From contig JAJKIR010000206.1 of assembly GCA_021154325.1 (NCBI GenBank), forward strand, positions 17,106 through 81,105: a stretch of DNA of 64,000 nt, read 5' to 3'. Shown here piece by piece: positions 31,343 to 41,139 of the stretch. The notes under the pieces are model-generated. The model saw only the letters and a program-made list of their open reading frames with translations, was not told where the DNA came from and did no database searches. How positions within the stretch are numbered: position 1 is the stretch's first letter; every line of letters begins with the position of its first letter. The position numbers and the translations under genes were made by a program. The stretch comes from Gemmatimonas sp. Its GTDB lineage: Bacteria > Gemmatimonadota > Gemmatimonadetes > Gemmatimonadales > Gemmatimonadaceae.

Positions 31343-31645
31343 TTGTCGTGGCGGCCCGCTGTCGGTCGCGGCGCAAAAAATTCTGAGCCACTCCGGCCAA
31401 TTGCCACTCAGCTCGAAGAAGTCTTCGAAGTAAGCGAGGCCACTCGACTCGAGCTCACTGATGAGGTCTGTGAGCGTGTTCTCGCCGGCGATTGGTCCTA
31501 TCGCTATGAGAGTGCCTTCGACCCTGAACTCCTCTGGAGTTAGGCTGAGACGCGCATCGATCGATGCCCGATCGAGACCGCTCTTCTCGTAGGCCGAGCG
31601 GCGGATGAACAGCGTTGGCGCACCGCTTGGGACGGCTAGTGGCAT
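31337..31645 (-). CDS. Hypothetical protein
   Basis: Start trimmed to MPLAVPSGAPTLFIRRSAYEKSG; acidic protein-like composition. Confidence 0.4.
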   Translation of the reverse strand: MPLAVPSGAPTLFIRRSAYEKSGLDRASIDARLSLTPEEFRVEGTLIAIGPIAGENTLTDLISELESSGLAYFEDFFELSGNWPEWLRIFCAATDSGPPRQS

Positions 31646-31688
31646 GGCGTTTTGGCTCTCGGTGTGGACCTGAGTATAGCTTTCCTCG

Positions 31689-33638
31689 ATGCCTTCCTCG
31701 ACCTCGCCTTCCCCGACCGCGCGCTTCGAAGCGGAGTTGGACGTGATCGTCGTTGGAGCCGGCCATGCCGGAACCGAGGCCGCGGTGGCCGCAGCGCGAG
31801 CTGGCGCGCGCGTCGCCATCGTGACGAGCGCGCTCGAAACGATCGGTCAGATGTCCTGCAATCCGGCGATCGGGGGCGTGGCGAAAGGCACCGTCGTTCG
31901 CGAAGTCGATGCGCTCGGCGGAATAATGGCGCGTGCAACCGACCTTGCGATGCTTCAGTTTCGGATGCTGAATCGCAGCAAGGGACCAGCAGTGTGGGCG
32001 CCGCGGGCGCAGTGCGACAGGGGCCTGTACCGCCGAGCCGTCCGACAGTTGCTCGAGGAGCACGCACGCATAACGACGGTGCAGGGAACGGTCGCCCGTC
32101 TCCTTCTCGATTCGGATTCACGCTCCGTCGCCGGAGTCGAGACTCTCGAGGGACGGCGCTTCGCCGCGCGCTGTGTCGTTATCACTACGGGGACCTTCCT
32201 GCGCGGCCGCATTCACATCGGCACCGAGACGAAGTTTTCCGGTGGTCGCGCCGGGGAGACGGCCGCAACGCACCTTGCCGAACAGCTCGAGGCGGTTGGC
32301 CTAACAGTGGCGCGATTCAAGACCGGCACGCCACCGCGAATTGACGGCCGCACAGTCGACTTCTCTCGATTGGAGCGCCAGGAGAGTGAGATCGATCTGT
32401 TTGACTATTCGTGGTCGCACTTCTGGCCAGAGCCGCGTCAGCGAGGTGAGATCACGAGGCACCCGCGACAGCTCCCGTGCTGGATCACTTTTCTCGGGGG
32501 GCCGGGCAAGCAGCTGATCGCGGAGAACATCGGCAGATCTGCCATGTATGGAGGCGCGATTGCTTCGCGAGGACCGCGTTACTGTCCCTCCGTCGAAGAT
32601 AAGATCGTCAAGTTTCCCGCAGCCGAGCGACACCAGATTTTCCTGGAGCCCGAGGGGCACGATACCTCGGAGCTATACGTGAATGGCCTGTCGACATCGC
32701 TCCCGGCCGACGTGCAGCTTCAGATCCTCGGGACGATCCCCGGCCTCGAGAACGTGCGCATGACGCGGGCGGGATACGCAATCGAGTACGACTATTACCC
32801 CCCGACGCAGCTCGACGCGACGCTTCAGGTGCGGACGCTGCGCGGGTTGTATTTCGCAGGTCAGATCAACGGCACAACGGGGTACGAAGAGGCCGCGGGA
32901 CAGGGCACGATCGCCGGTCTGAATGCGGGGCTCACGGCACTTCATCGTGCGCCCGTCATCCTCGGCCGCGAGTCCTCGTACATCGGCGTGCTCGTCGATG
33001 ATCTGGTCTCGCGGGGGGTCGACGAGCCATATCGGCTGTTCACGTCACGGTCGGAGTTTCGCCTAACGGTTCGCCAGGACAACGCCCTTCGCCGACTGTC
33101 GCCGCTTGCGCGCGAGCTCGGATTGTATGATCAGCGCGAGCAGGATGTCATCGCCCGAAGGCTGGCCTCGGAGGACGCCGCGCGACGGACCGCCGACGAT
33201 ACGAGTATCTCACCCGCCGCCGCGCAGGCGGTACTGACTCGTGCGGGCAGCACGGCGCTCTCGCATGCTGTCAGGATCTCGGAGGTCGTGAAGCGGCAGG
33301 GCGTGTCGCTCAGCGATCTCTTCCAGGCCTCCGGCGTCGGCGAGACACTCGACCGCGACGCTGTTCTCACGGCGGAGTTGGAGATCAAGTATTCAGGGTA
33401 CTTCGAGCGCGAGCGCGAGCAGGCGGAGAAGATGCGTCGTATGGGCCAGTTCCGATTGGATGTCGGGCTGCCTTACGAGGAGATGCTGTCGCTCTCCTTC
33501 GAGGCGCGGCAAAAGCTCTCGACCGCGCGCCCACAAACGCTGGCGCAGGCGTCGCGCATCCCGGGCGTGAGCCCCACCGATCTGCAGAATCTGCTGATCG
33601 AGATCGAGAAGCGTCGCCGTCAGTCCGCGGCCATTTAG
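31689..33638 (+). CDS. mnmG: tRNA U34 carboxymethylaminomethyl modification enzyme
   Basis: [58 protein letters not shown]. Confidence 0.97.
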   Translation: MPSSTSPSPTARFEAELDVIVVGAGHAGTEAAVAAARAGARVAIVTSALETIGQMSCNPAIGGVAKGTVVREVDALGGIMARATDLAMLQFRMLNRSKGPAVWAPRAQCDRGLYRRAVRQLLEEHARITTVQGTVARLLLDSDSRSVAGVETLEGRRFAARCVVITTGTFLRGRIHIGTETKFSGGRAGETAATHLAEQLEAVGLTVARFKTGTPPRIDGRTVDFSRLERQESEIDLFDYSWSHFWPEPRQRGEITRHPRQLPCWITFLGGPGKQLIAENIGRSAMYGGAIASRGPRYCPSVEDKIVKFPAAERHQIFLEPEGHDTSELYVNGLSTSLPADVQLQILGTIPGLENVRMTRAGYAIEYDYYPPTQLDATLQVRTLRGLYFAGQINGTTGYEEAAGQGTIAGLNAGLTALHRAPVILGRESSYIGVLVDDLVSRGVDEPYRLFTSRSEFRLTVRQDNALRRLSPLARELGLYDQREQDVIARRLASEDAARRTADDTSISPAAAQAVLTRAGSTALSHAVRISEVVKRQGVSLSDLFQASGVGETLDRDAVLTAELEIKYSGYFEREREQAEKMRRMGQFRLDVGLPYEEMLSLSFEARQKLSTARPQTLAQASRIPGVSPTDLQNLLIEIEKRRRQSAAI

Positions 33639-33749
33639 CTTCCACACTTGCTCACCGGCCGGCCCGTGCTCTCTGTTTGGGGGGCGGCGGATCCGGGATC
33701 TCAGGTGCGAGCACGGGGTAGGTGGTCTCGAGTCCACGCCGGAGGTACC

Positions 33750-34481
33750 ATGAGAGGCGCGTCTTACATCGCAATATTTAGCGTATGCACAATTCTCGCG
33801 AGCACCGCATCCGTCGCCGCGGCGCAGGCAGCGCGACCGGACAGCGGTCGCGCTGACATCGTCACTGCCGCTACAGGCGAGGCGCAGTTCGTCCCCGATC
33901 GGGCGGCGGTGTACGTCGGCGTCGAGACGCGTGCGGCAACGGCGGCAGCCGCTGCGCGTGACAACGCGCAACGACAACGGGCCGTAATCGATGCCGTTGT
34001 CGCAGCGGGCGTCTCCCGCGAGCAGATATCCACGGAGAACTACAGCGTCACCCCGAACACGCGTTACGACCAAGCCACGCAGCGGAGCACTGTGATCGGT
34101 TACATCGTGAGCAACGTGGTGCGCGTCGAGGTGCGACGAATCGATCAGGTGGCCGGCGTGCTCGATGCTGCGCTGGCAAAAGGAGCGAATCAGATCAACT
34201 CTTTGGATTTCTTCGCGTCGAACAGCGATTCCGTGCGGCATGCGGCGATCACCCAGGGAGTGGCGCGTGCTCGCGCCGACGCGGAGACGCTCGCGCGCGC
34301 CGCTGGAGGCTCGCTCGGTGCACTGATCGAATTGAGCACGGCCGACGCTGGCCCTCGGCCGATGTACCGACTGGACGTTCGCAGCACGATGGCCACGGCG
34401 GCTCCGACGCCAATCGAGCCAGGCCAGCAGCGGGTGCAAGTTACGGTCAACGCTCGCTGGCGATTCACTCCAGGGCGTTGA
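33750..34481 (+). CDS. SIMPL-domain (DUF541) periplasmic protein
   Basis: Signal peptide; ATGEAQFVPDRAAVYVGVETRAATAAAA; GVSREQISTENYSVTPN. Confidence 0.8.
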   Translation: MRGASYIAIFSVCTILASTASVAAAQAARPDSGRADIVTAATGEAQFVPDRAAVYVGVETRAATAAAAARDNAQRQRAVIDAVVAAGVSREQISTENYSVTPNTRYDQATQRSTVIGYIVSNVVRVEVRRIDQVAGVLDAALAKGANQINSLDFFASNSDSVRHAAITQGVARARADAETLARAAGGSLGALIELSTADAGPRPMYRLDVRSTMATAAPTPIEPGQQRVQVTVNARWRFTPGR

Positions 34482-34573
34482 GCACCGGTACTAGCGCCAC
34501 TTAGGCGCCAGTATACCATGATCCACGTGGCAGCGCCTGCAAGTTATTGACGCGCGGCTGGTCGCGATCTAGA

Positions 34574-34589
34574 GGTTCCACGTGAAACC
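34574..34589. promoter_or_regulatory. parS site 1
   Basis: GGTTCCACGTGAAACC vs TGTTTCACGTGAAACA consensus. Confidence 0.85.
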
Positions 34590-34614
34590 TCCCAGATCCG
34601 GGTTTGGTGAGGAT

Positions 34615-34630
34615 CGTTTCACGTGGAACA
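34615..34630. promoter_or_regulatory. parS site 2
   Basis: CGTTTCACGTGGAACA vs TGTTTCACGTGAAACA consensus. Confidence 0.85.
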
Positions 34631-34695
34631 CAGATCGTGGCTGCGCGAAACCCGGCCGTGCGTATATTCCGGCGTCTCCGACACGCTTGAGTTCT

Positions 34696-35538
34696 GTGGC
34701 GCGAATCATCGCTGTTGCGAATCAAAAGGGTGGCGTGGGAAAGACCACGACCGCCGTCAACCTCGCCGCGAGCCTGGCTGCGGCTGAGCAACGAACGCTG
34801 CTCGTCGACGGTGACCCTCAGGGGAACGCGACGAGCGGACTGGGAATCGATCGCGAGTCAATCACCGCGACCGTCTACGACGTCCTGATCGGAAGCACGT
34901 CGGCCACGAACGCGATAATGCGCGAGGTGCAGTTCCGGCACCTCGATCTTCTGCCCGCCACGCCGGAGCTTGCCGGGGCCGAGGTGGAGCTCGTCGACCA
35001 TCCAAAGCGAGACAGCGCCATGCGATCCGCCCTCGCGGAGATCTCATCGGCTTACGATTACATACTGATCGACTGTCCGCCGTCCTTGAGCCTCATCACA
35101 GTCAACATGCTCGCAGCCGCCGATGCCTTACTGATTCCGGTGCAGTGCGAGTACTACGCGCTCGAGGGTTTGTCGCAGTTGCTCAATACAGTGCACCTCG
35201 TACAGCGCAGCGTGAACGAGGCCTTGGCGATCGATGGTGTGCTGTTGACGATGTACGACGCGCGACTGAACCTCTCCCGCCAAGTCGCTGCGGAGGCGCG
35301 TGAATATTTCGGCGCGAAGGTCTTTGAGACTGTTATTCCCCGCAATGTTCGACTCGCCGAGGCGCCGAGCTTTGGCAAGCCGATCATTCTTTACGACGTC
35401 GCATCGGTCGGTGCTCAGGCTTACATGGGCGTTGCCCGAGAGCTGCTTGAGCGCGCGTCTGCGTGGCGCGATCAGTCCTCGCAGACATTCGTTGGGGGTG
35501 TCGCTCTGCCTGACAATCACTCGGAGCGTACCGCATGA
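34696..35538 (+). CDS. parA: Chromosome-partitioning ATPase ParA/Soj
   Basis: IIAVANQKGGVGKTTTAVNLAASLA; GTG start chosen because the 34582 ATG lies inside parS. Confidence 0.93.
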   Translation: MARIIAVANQKGGVGKTTTAVNLAASLAAAEQRTLLVDGDPQGNATSGLGIDRESITATVYDVLIGSTSATNAIMREVQFRHLDLLPATPELAGAEVELVDHPKRDSAMRSALAEISSAYDYILIDCPPSLSLITVNMLAAADALLIPVQCEYYALEGLSQLLNTVHLVQRSVNEALAIDGVLLTMYDARLNLSRQVAAEAREYFGAKVFETVIPRNVRLAEAPSFGKPIILYDVASVGAQAYMGVARELLERASAWRDQSSQTFVGGVALPDNHSERTA

Positions 35539-36428
35539 GTGCCGAAAAACAGCGTCGCCTTGGCCGCGGGCTCGAAGCACTTATTGGCTCAGCGCAGCCG
35601 CCTTCGAGCGGCACGAGCGAGTTACAGCGGATCCCGACTGCGCGTATTCGACCAAATCCGTACCAACCAAGAAGAGAGTTCGATCCAGCGGCCCTGGCCG
35701 AACTCGAGGCGTCCATAAAGGCCAATGGCCTGCTGCAGCCCATCACAGTCCGCCGCAAGGGCGACAGCTATGAGTTGATCGCTGGGGAGAGAAGGCTACG
35801 CGCAATTCGCAGCCTGGAATGGAAGGATGTGCCCGCTGTTGTTCGTGATTTCGACGACCAGACTATGCTGGTACTGGCGTTGGTGGAGAATCTTCAGCGC
35901 GCTGACCTCAATCCCATTGAGGAGGCACGCGGGTACCAGCGGCTCCTCGGGGAATTTTCGCTGACGCACCAAGAGGTCGCCGACGCAGTTGGCAAAGATC
36001 GCAGTACCATTACGAACCTGCTTCGCGTCCTGACTTTGCCCGACCATGTGCAGCAACTCGTGGAGTCAGGGAAGCTTTCCGCCGGGCACGCTCGGACCCT
36101 CGCAGGCTTGGACCATTCGGACGTACTCGCGCTTGCCGAGCAGATCGTGACTGGCAGTCTCAGCGTTCGCCAAACGGAAGAGCTCGTGCGCAAGAACCGC
36201 AATGGGCCGACTCCAGCACGGAAACGCTCGGAGGCCGTTGCGGTTAAGCGCCCTGCCATCGTACGGCAACTCGAAGACGAGCTGAGACATTACTTGCAAA
36301 CCGATGTGCAAATCGAGTTGAGTGGGGAGGAAAAAGGTGTTGTCCGCGTCTCCTTCTACTCGCCTGATGATCTAGAGCGAATCATGGGGCTGATGATTCG
36401 AAACCGCCCCCCGGATATCGAGACATAA
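35535..36428 (+). CDS. parB: ParB/Spo0J chromosome-partitioning CTPase
   Basis: IRPNPYQPRREFD, LQPITVRRKGDSYELIAGERRLRA, ALVENLQRADLNPIEEA. Confidence 0.95.
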   Translation: MSAEKQRRLGRGLEALIGSAQPPSSGTSELQRIPTARIRPNPYQPRREFDPAALAELEASIKANGLLQPITVRRKGDSYELIAGERRLRAIRSLEWKDVPAVVRDFDDQTMLVLALVENLQRADLNPIEEARGYQRLLGEFSLTHQEVADAVGKDRSTITNLLRVLTLPDHVQQLVESGKLSAGHARTLAGLDHSDVLALAEQIVTGSLSVRQTEELVRKNRNGPTPARKRSEAVAVKRPAIVRQLEDELRHYLQTDVQIELSGEEKGVVRVSFYSPDDLERIMGLMIRNRPPDIET

Positions 36429-36482
36429 TGTAGCCCGTATAGCAGTATCATAGCGACAGTGCTGAGGCTAGAGGTGTGAATC

Positions 36483-37595
36483 GTGCTTCCTGGCACATCG
36501 GTTGGCGCCGAGAATTCCACAGACATGCAACTGCCTCTTCCATCGCAACTTAGGGTGAAGTGTCGAATTCGGACTACAGTGTTTTCCACCCTCTTCCACA
36601 TCGCCGTCTTCACATACGCGGCCGCCCTGGGAGGTTGTTCGAGTCGGGGACAGCGGTCCACAACTGATTCGTCGAGCCAAGCCACCAGCTTTAAGGTGGC
36701 TCTTCTCACCCCCGGCGCCATTTCAGACCAGTCGTGGAACGGCGGCGCCTACCAAGGCCTGCTTCGGATTCGCGACTCCCTCGGCGCCCAGATCAGCCAC
36801 ATTCAAACCAAAACGCCAGCCGAGTTCGAGGAAAATTTCCGCCAGTACGGAAACCAGCACTTCGATCTCGTCTTCGGGCACGGTTTCGAGTTTCAGGACG
36901 CGGCGCGCGCCGTAGCTCCTTCGTATCCCGCCACGCAGTACGTCGTGACATCAGGCAACACGAGCAGTGGGAACGTGAGCGGAATGGTTTTCGGCTTCGC
37001 GGAACCGTCGTATCTCGCGGGGATGATCGCCGGCACCATGACGCGCACCAATCGACTCGGCGTGATTGGCGGCACCGAGCTGCCTCCGGTTCGCGAAAGC
37101 TTCGTTGCCTTCGAGGAGGGGGTGCACAGCGTCAATGCCGCCGCGAAAGTCGTCACGGCCTACATCGGAAACTGGGACGATGTAAGCGCTGGCAAGGAAC
37201 AGGCGCTTGCTCAGCTGGCGAGCGGCGTCGACGTCATCTTCCAGAATGCCGACGCCGCCGGACTCGGAATTTTTCAGGCGGTGCGAGAAGCAACAGGCGC
37301 ATTCGTATTCGGCACAAATTCGAATCAGAACGACATTGCGCCGGAAGTCACGCTCGGAAGCGTGGCGATCGACCTCCCGCATGCCTTTCTCACGGTTGCG
37401 CGCCAGGTCCGGAACCACACCTTCACGCCGGGAATCATCAAGCTTGGTATGCGGGAGCAGGTCGTGGATCTCGTTCTGAACCCCCGATTGAGCTCGCGGA
37501 TCCCGAGTGCGACGCGCAAGGCGGTCGACTCGGCGCGGGCGCTGATTGCTGCCGGGAAGTTCTCACGCCCGAGCGCCTCAGCGGCCGCTCGTTAG
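36483..37595 (+). CDS. BMP-family lipoprotein, ABC substrate-binding protein
   Basis: KVALLTPGAISDQSWNGGAYQGL; FGFAEPSYLAGMIAGTMTRTNRLGVIGG; lipobox LGGC. Confidence 0.9.
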   Translation: MLPGTSVGAENSTDMQLPLPSQLRVKCRIRTTVFSTLFHIAVFTYAAALGGCSSRGQRSTTDSSSQATSFKVALLTPGAISDQSWNGGAYQGLLRIRDSLGAQISHIQTKTPAEFEENFRQYGNQHFDLVFGHGFEFQDAARAVAPSYPATQYVVTSGNTSSGNVSGMVFGFAEPSYLAGMIAGTMTRTNRLGVIGGTELPPVRESFVAFEEGVHSVNAAAKVVTAYIGNWDDVSAGKEQALAQLASGVDVIFQNADAAGLGIFQAVREATGAFVFGTNSNQNDIAPEVTLGSVAIDLPHAFLTVARQVRNHTFTPGIIKLGMREQVVDLVLNPRLSSRIPSATRKAVDSARALIAAGKFSRPSASAAAR

Positions 37596-37605
37596 GCTGC
37601 CCGCG

Positions 37606-38379
37606 ATGCCTCGCTCTCGAGACATAGCTGATCGACTCGACGCGCTACTCCTTACCGCCGAGATCCCCGATTATCCGGCCGCGCTGAACGGGCTCCAATT
37701 CGCGAGCCGGGGCAATGTTCGTCGCGTTGCCACGGCGGTCGACTTCTCATCTCATGTCATCCGCGAAGCAATCGCCGCTCGAGCCGAGATGCTGCTCGTT
37801 CATCACGGCATGTTCTGGGGTGGGCTGCAACCAATTACCGGCCTCACTTACGAGCGTTACGCGACACTCATGAGCCACGACGTCGCCGTTTACTCCGCGC
37901 ATCTGCCGCTCGACGTCCACCCCGAGTTCGGAAACAATGCGCTTCTGGCCCGCCAACTGGGCCTGGAGCCCTCGGCGGGATTCGCACGGTACAAAACCAT
38001 TGACGTAGGCCTGAGCGGCCGCGCGGATGTGGACACAGCAACGTTGGCGGATCGAGCGCGCCAACTCGCGCATGAAGCGGGAGGCGAAATCGTGGCTACG
38101 CCATTCGCCAGCAATCGCAGAACTCGGCATTGGGCCATCTGCACTGGCGCCGGAGCAGACGCTGACACCATTCGTGAGGCTGCCGATCGCGGCATCGACA
38201 CCATGATCGTCGGCGAGGGACCACATCACACCGCCGTGCAGGCCCGGGACTTGGGCATCGTGGTCGTCTACGCCGGTCACTACGCCACTGAGACGTTAGG
38301 CATCCGCGCCCTCGGCGATTTCGTGGCGCGGGAGTTCGGCGTCGAGACCCAGTTCCTCGACGCGCCGACGGGACTATGA
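37606..38379 (+). CDS. Nif3-like dinuclear metal-centre protein
   Basis: NGLQFAS...LLVHHGMFWGG...VYSAHLPLDVHPEFGNNALLA...YAGHYATETLGI. Confidence 0.92.
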   Translation: MPRSRDIADRLDALLLTAEIPDYPAALNGLQFASRGNVRRVATAVDFSSHVIREAIAARAEMLLVHHGMFWGGLQPITGLTYERYATLMSHDVAVYSAHLPLDVHPEFGNNALLARQLGLEPSAGFARYKTIDVGLSGRADVDTATLADRARQLAHEAGGEIVATPFASNRRTRHWAICTGAGADADTIREAADRGIDTMIVGEGPHHTAVQARDLGIVVVYAGHYATETLGIRALGDFVAREFGVETQFLDAPTGL

Positions 38380-39836
38380 GTGGTGCACCGCCGATCCCCG
38401 GCTCGCGCCGAGCTCCCGAGCTGCGCCTCGAAGGGATCGTCAAGCAGCTTGGAAGGACACGAGCGCTCAATCACGCGTCTCTCTTCGTGCGGCCGGGCAG
38501 CGTGCATGCGCTGCTCGGCGAGAACGGGGCTGGGAAGAGCACTCTCATGCGCGTCGCCTTCGGGCTGCTTCAGCCTGACGAAGGTCAGATCCTGCTCGAT
38601 GGGCGCAGCACACCACTGCGATCACCGGCGGATTCCATCCGCCTCGGCATCGGGATGGTGCATCAGCACTTCACAAACGTCGCCGCAATGACCGCTGCCG
38701 AGAACATCGCGCTCGGCGGTCACGGGCTCTACTCGCCAACCGCGGCTCACGACCGGGCCCGCACCCTCGCCGACGAGGTGCAGCTCGCGATCGATCCGAG
38801 CGCCCTCGCCGGATCACTCAGCATCGCCGCGCAGCAGAAGCTCGAGATCCTGAAGGCACTCCATCGAAACGCTGCCATTCTCATTCTCGACGAGCCGACA
38901 GCCGTGCTCGCGCCGGCCGAAGCACGAGATCTGCTCGGCTTGGTGCAACAGTTCGCGGTTCGCGGCGGCTCGGTCGTGCTCATCACGCACAAGCTCTCCG
39001 AGGCACTGGAGACCGCGGACGATGTCACAGTCCTGCGCTACGGACGAACGGTTTACCAGGGCGCAGCTGACCAGACCTCGGCGAATCAGCTCGCGGCTGC
39101 GATGCTCGGCGAAGCGCCATCGGCGTCACGACCCGTGATGAGACAGCCGAGCGGTGAGCCGATGCTCCGATTGAGTGGCGTGACAATGGTTGATTCACGT
39201 GGCGTCATACGCCTCGCGAATGCGAATCTCGAGGTGCGCGCCCATGAAATTCTCGGGGTCGCGGGGCTCGAGAACTCGGGTCACGAGGTTCTCCTGCGCG
39301 GAGTCGCCGGCCGTATCGACCCTACAAGCGGCACGATATGGCGCGGCGGCGCGACGGCACTCATTCCCGAGGATAGACAACGGGATGCGCTGGTGCTCGG
39401 CTTTTCTTTGACCGAGAATCTCGCTTTGAAGGGCGCCGGTCGCCGACGCGGCCGCATGATCTGGAAGCGGTTCCGCGACCGGGCGCTGGAGCTGGCCGCG
39501 GAGTACGATGTCCGTTCGCCGTCCGTTGACGCACCCGTCAATGAGCTCTCGGGAGGCAACCAGCAAAAGCTCGTGCTCGCTCGGGAGCTGAGCGACGGGC
39601 CATCGATAATCGTGGCGGAGAATCCAACGCGTGGACTGGATATTCGTGCATCGGCTGCGGTGCACGAGCGCCTTCGCGAGGCTGCAGCTCGCGGTGCGGC
39701 GGCACTCGTCCACTCCAGCGATCTCGACGAGGTGCTCGCCCTCGCCACCCGAGTCGTCGCCGTGCACGAAGGTCGGCTGACCGAGGTGCCTAACGATCGT
39801 GAGGCCGTCGGGCGAGCAATGCTCGGGCTCAACTAG
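38376..39836 (+). CDS. Duplicated ABC ATPase of BMP-type (nucleoside-like) importer
   Basis: LLGENGAGKSTLMRVAFGLLQPDEG, MVHQHFTNVAAMTAAENIALG, LSGGNQQKLVLAREL. Confidence 0.93.
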   Translation: MSGAPPIPGSRRAPELRLEGIVKQLGRTRALNHASLFVRPGSVHALLGENGAGKSTLMRVAFGLLQPDEGQILLDGRSTPLRSPADSIRLGIGMVHQHFTNVAAMTAAENIALGGHGLYSPTAAHDRARTLADEVQLAIDPSALAGSLSIAAQQKLEILKALHRNAAILILDEPTAVLAPAEARDLLGLVQQFAVRGGSVVLITHKLSEALETADDVTVLRYGRTVYQGAADQTSANQLAAAMLGEAPSASRPVMRQPSGEPMLRLSGVTMVDSRGVIRLANANLEVRAHEILGVAGLENSGHEVLLRGVAGRIDPTSGTIWRGGATALIPEDRQRDALVLGFSLTENLALKGAGRRRGRMIWKRFRDRALELAAEYDVRSPSVDAPVNELSGGNQQKLVLARELSDGPSIIVAENPTRGLDIRASAAVHERLREAAARGAAALVHSSDLDEVLALATRVVAVHEGRLTEVPNDREAVGRAMLGLN

Positions 39837-41079
39837 CGGACGGGCGGCGGAGCCGCCGAATCGCCGCAATCCCCAGCGCAGGCCCGCTGGCCAGCATCAC
39901 AAACGCCCAGCGCCAGCCAACGATCGCCGCAACCGGCGGAACGAGCTGGATCGAGACCATCGTGAGCAGGAAGCCGAGGGACGTCTGAACCGTTAGAGCC
40001 GTCCCGACCGCATGCGGGGGCACCGCTTCTGTTACAAGAACGCTAAACTGTGCCGAATCCGCTATCACGAAGAAGCCCCAGAGGAGCGCCACGGGAAGGA
40101 GGAGCCAGAGCGATTTGCCGTACACAAAGCCGATGAGCACGGCGCAGGCGCCGCTCGCCGCCATTGCCATTGTCACCAGCCACTCGCGGCCGCGGCGATC
40201 GGCAACCAAACCTCCCCACACGCAGCCTGCACCGCCGATGGCAATCGCGCAGAACGCGACCAAGGCCGAGAGCTCGTCGCGCGTGGGGCCTGCCGGACGC
40301 CCTGCTGCCGCCGCGCTCATCGCCACGAAAGTCGGGATCCATGTCCAGGCGCTATACAGCTCGAACATGTGTCCGAGGTAGCCGCCCGTTGCCAACCTCC
40401 AGCGCCGTTCGCGAAAGACGGTGGCGACCAAGTCCCACGAGAACGGTCGGGGCGGGAACGGAAAAGGGCCGTCCCGATAAAAGAAAAAGACCAACAGTGC
40501 TGCGAGTGTCGCCGCGAAGGTCGCGGAGAGGATCACCGGCTGCACGCCTGCGCCCGGAATGGCGTGCACCAGATAGGGCCCCGCCTTTCCGACGGTGAGC
40601 GCACCAACCACCGTCCCGACGGCGAGGCCTCGCCGCGCGCGAAACCACGTCGAGATCATTTTCATCGCTGGCGGATAGACGCCAGCGAGCGCAAATCCGG
40701 TGAGCAGTCGACAGACGAGGAGGCCGCGATAGCTTGTTGACTGCAGCAGGGCGGCATTGGCGAAAGCGCCGACGAGCGCCGACAGGGAGAACAGCAGCCG
40801 CGCGGGCACGATGTCAGCAAGATTCAACAGCGCCGAGAACGCCGTTCCCATGACGAACCCGAGCTGCACGATGGCGGTCAGCCAGCCTAACGAGGAGGGC
40901 GAGAGGTGCCATCGTGCCGCGAGTGGTGCCGAGACCGCGCTCGCGGCAAACCACAGTGACATCCCGAGCAGCTCCGCCCATCCCAAAAGGACGAGCATCC
41001 GCCACCGGCGCGGATCGCTGTCTTCAACGATGGACCCGGCAGCACTCGGAGCTGCGTCTATCGGAATCGAGAACGACAT
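39829..41079 (-). CDS. MFS transporter
   Basis: About 12 hydrophobic segments; VADRRGREWL loop. Confidence 0.88.
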   Translation of the reverse strand: MSFSIPIDAAPSAAGSIVEDSDPRRWRMLVLLGWAELLGMSLWFAASAVSAPLAARWHLSPSSLGWLTAIVQLGFVMGTAFSALLNLADIVPARLLFSLSALVGAFANAALLQSTSYRGLLVCRLLTGFALAGVYPPAMKMISTWFRARRGLAVGTVVGALTVGKAGPYLVHAIPGAGVQPVILSATFAATLAALLVFFFYRDGPFPFPPRPFSWDLVATVFRERRWRLATGGYLGHMFELYSAWTWIPTFVAMSAAAAGRPAGPTRDELSALVAFCAIAIGGAGCVWGGLVADRRGREWLVTMAMAASGACAVLIGFVYGKSLWLLLPVALLWGFFVIADSAQFSVLVTEAVPPHAVGTALTVQTSLGFLLTMVSIQLVPPVAAIVGWRWAFVMLASGPALGIAAIRRLRRPSAS

Positions 41080-41139
41080 CGTGGCAATCCTAATGCGAAG
41101 CGGGCGTGCTCGCGATCACTGGATGACACCGGAACACTG

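Noticed and set aside
34582-34695. ATG 34582 as parA start
   Set aside because: It lies inside parS site 1 and precedes the conserved ParA N-terminus by 38 codons.
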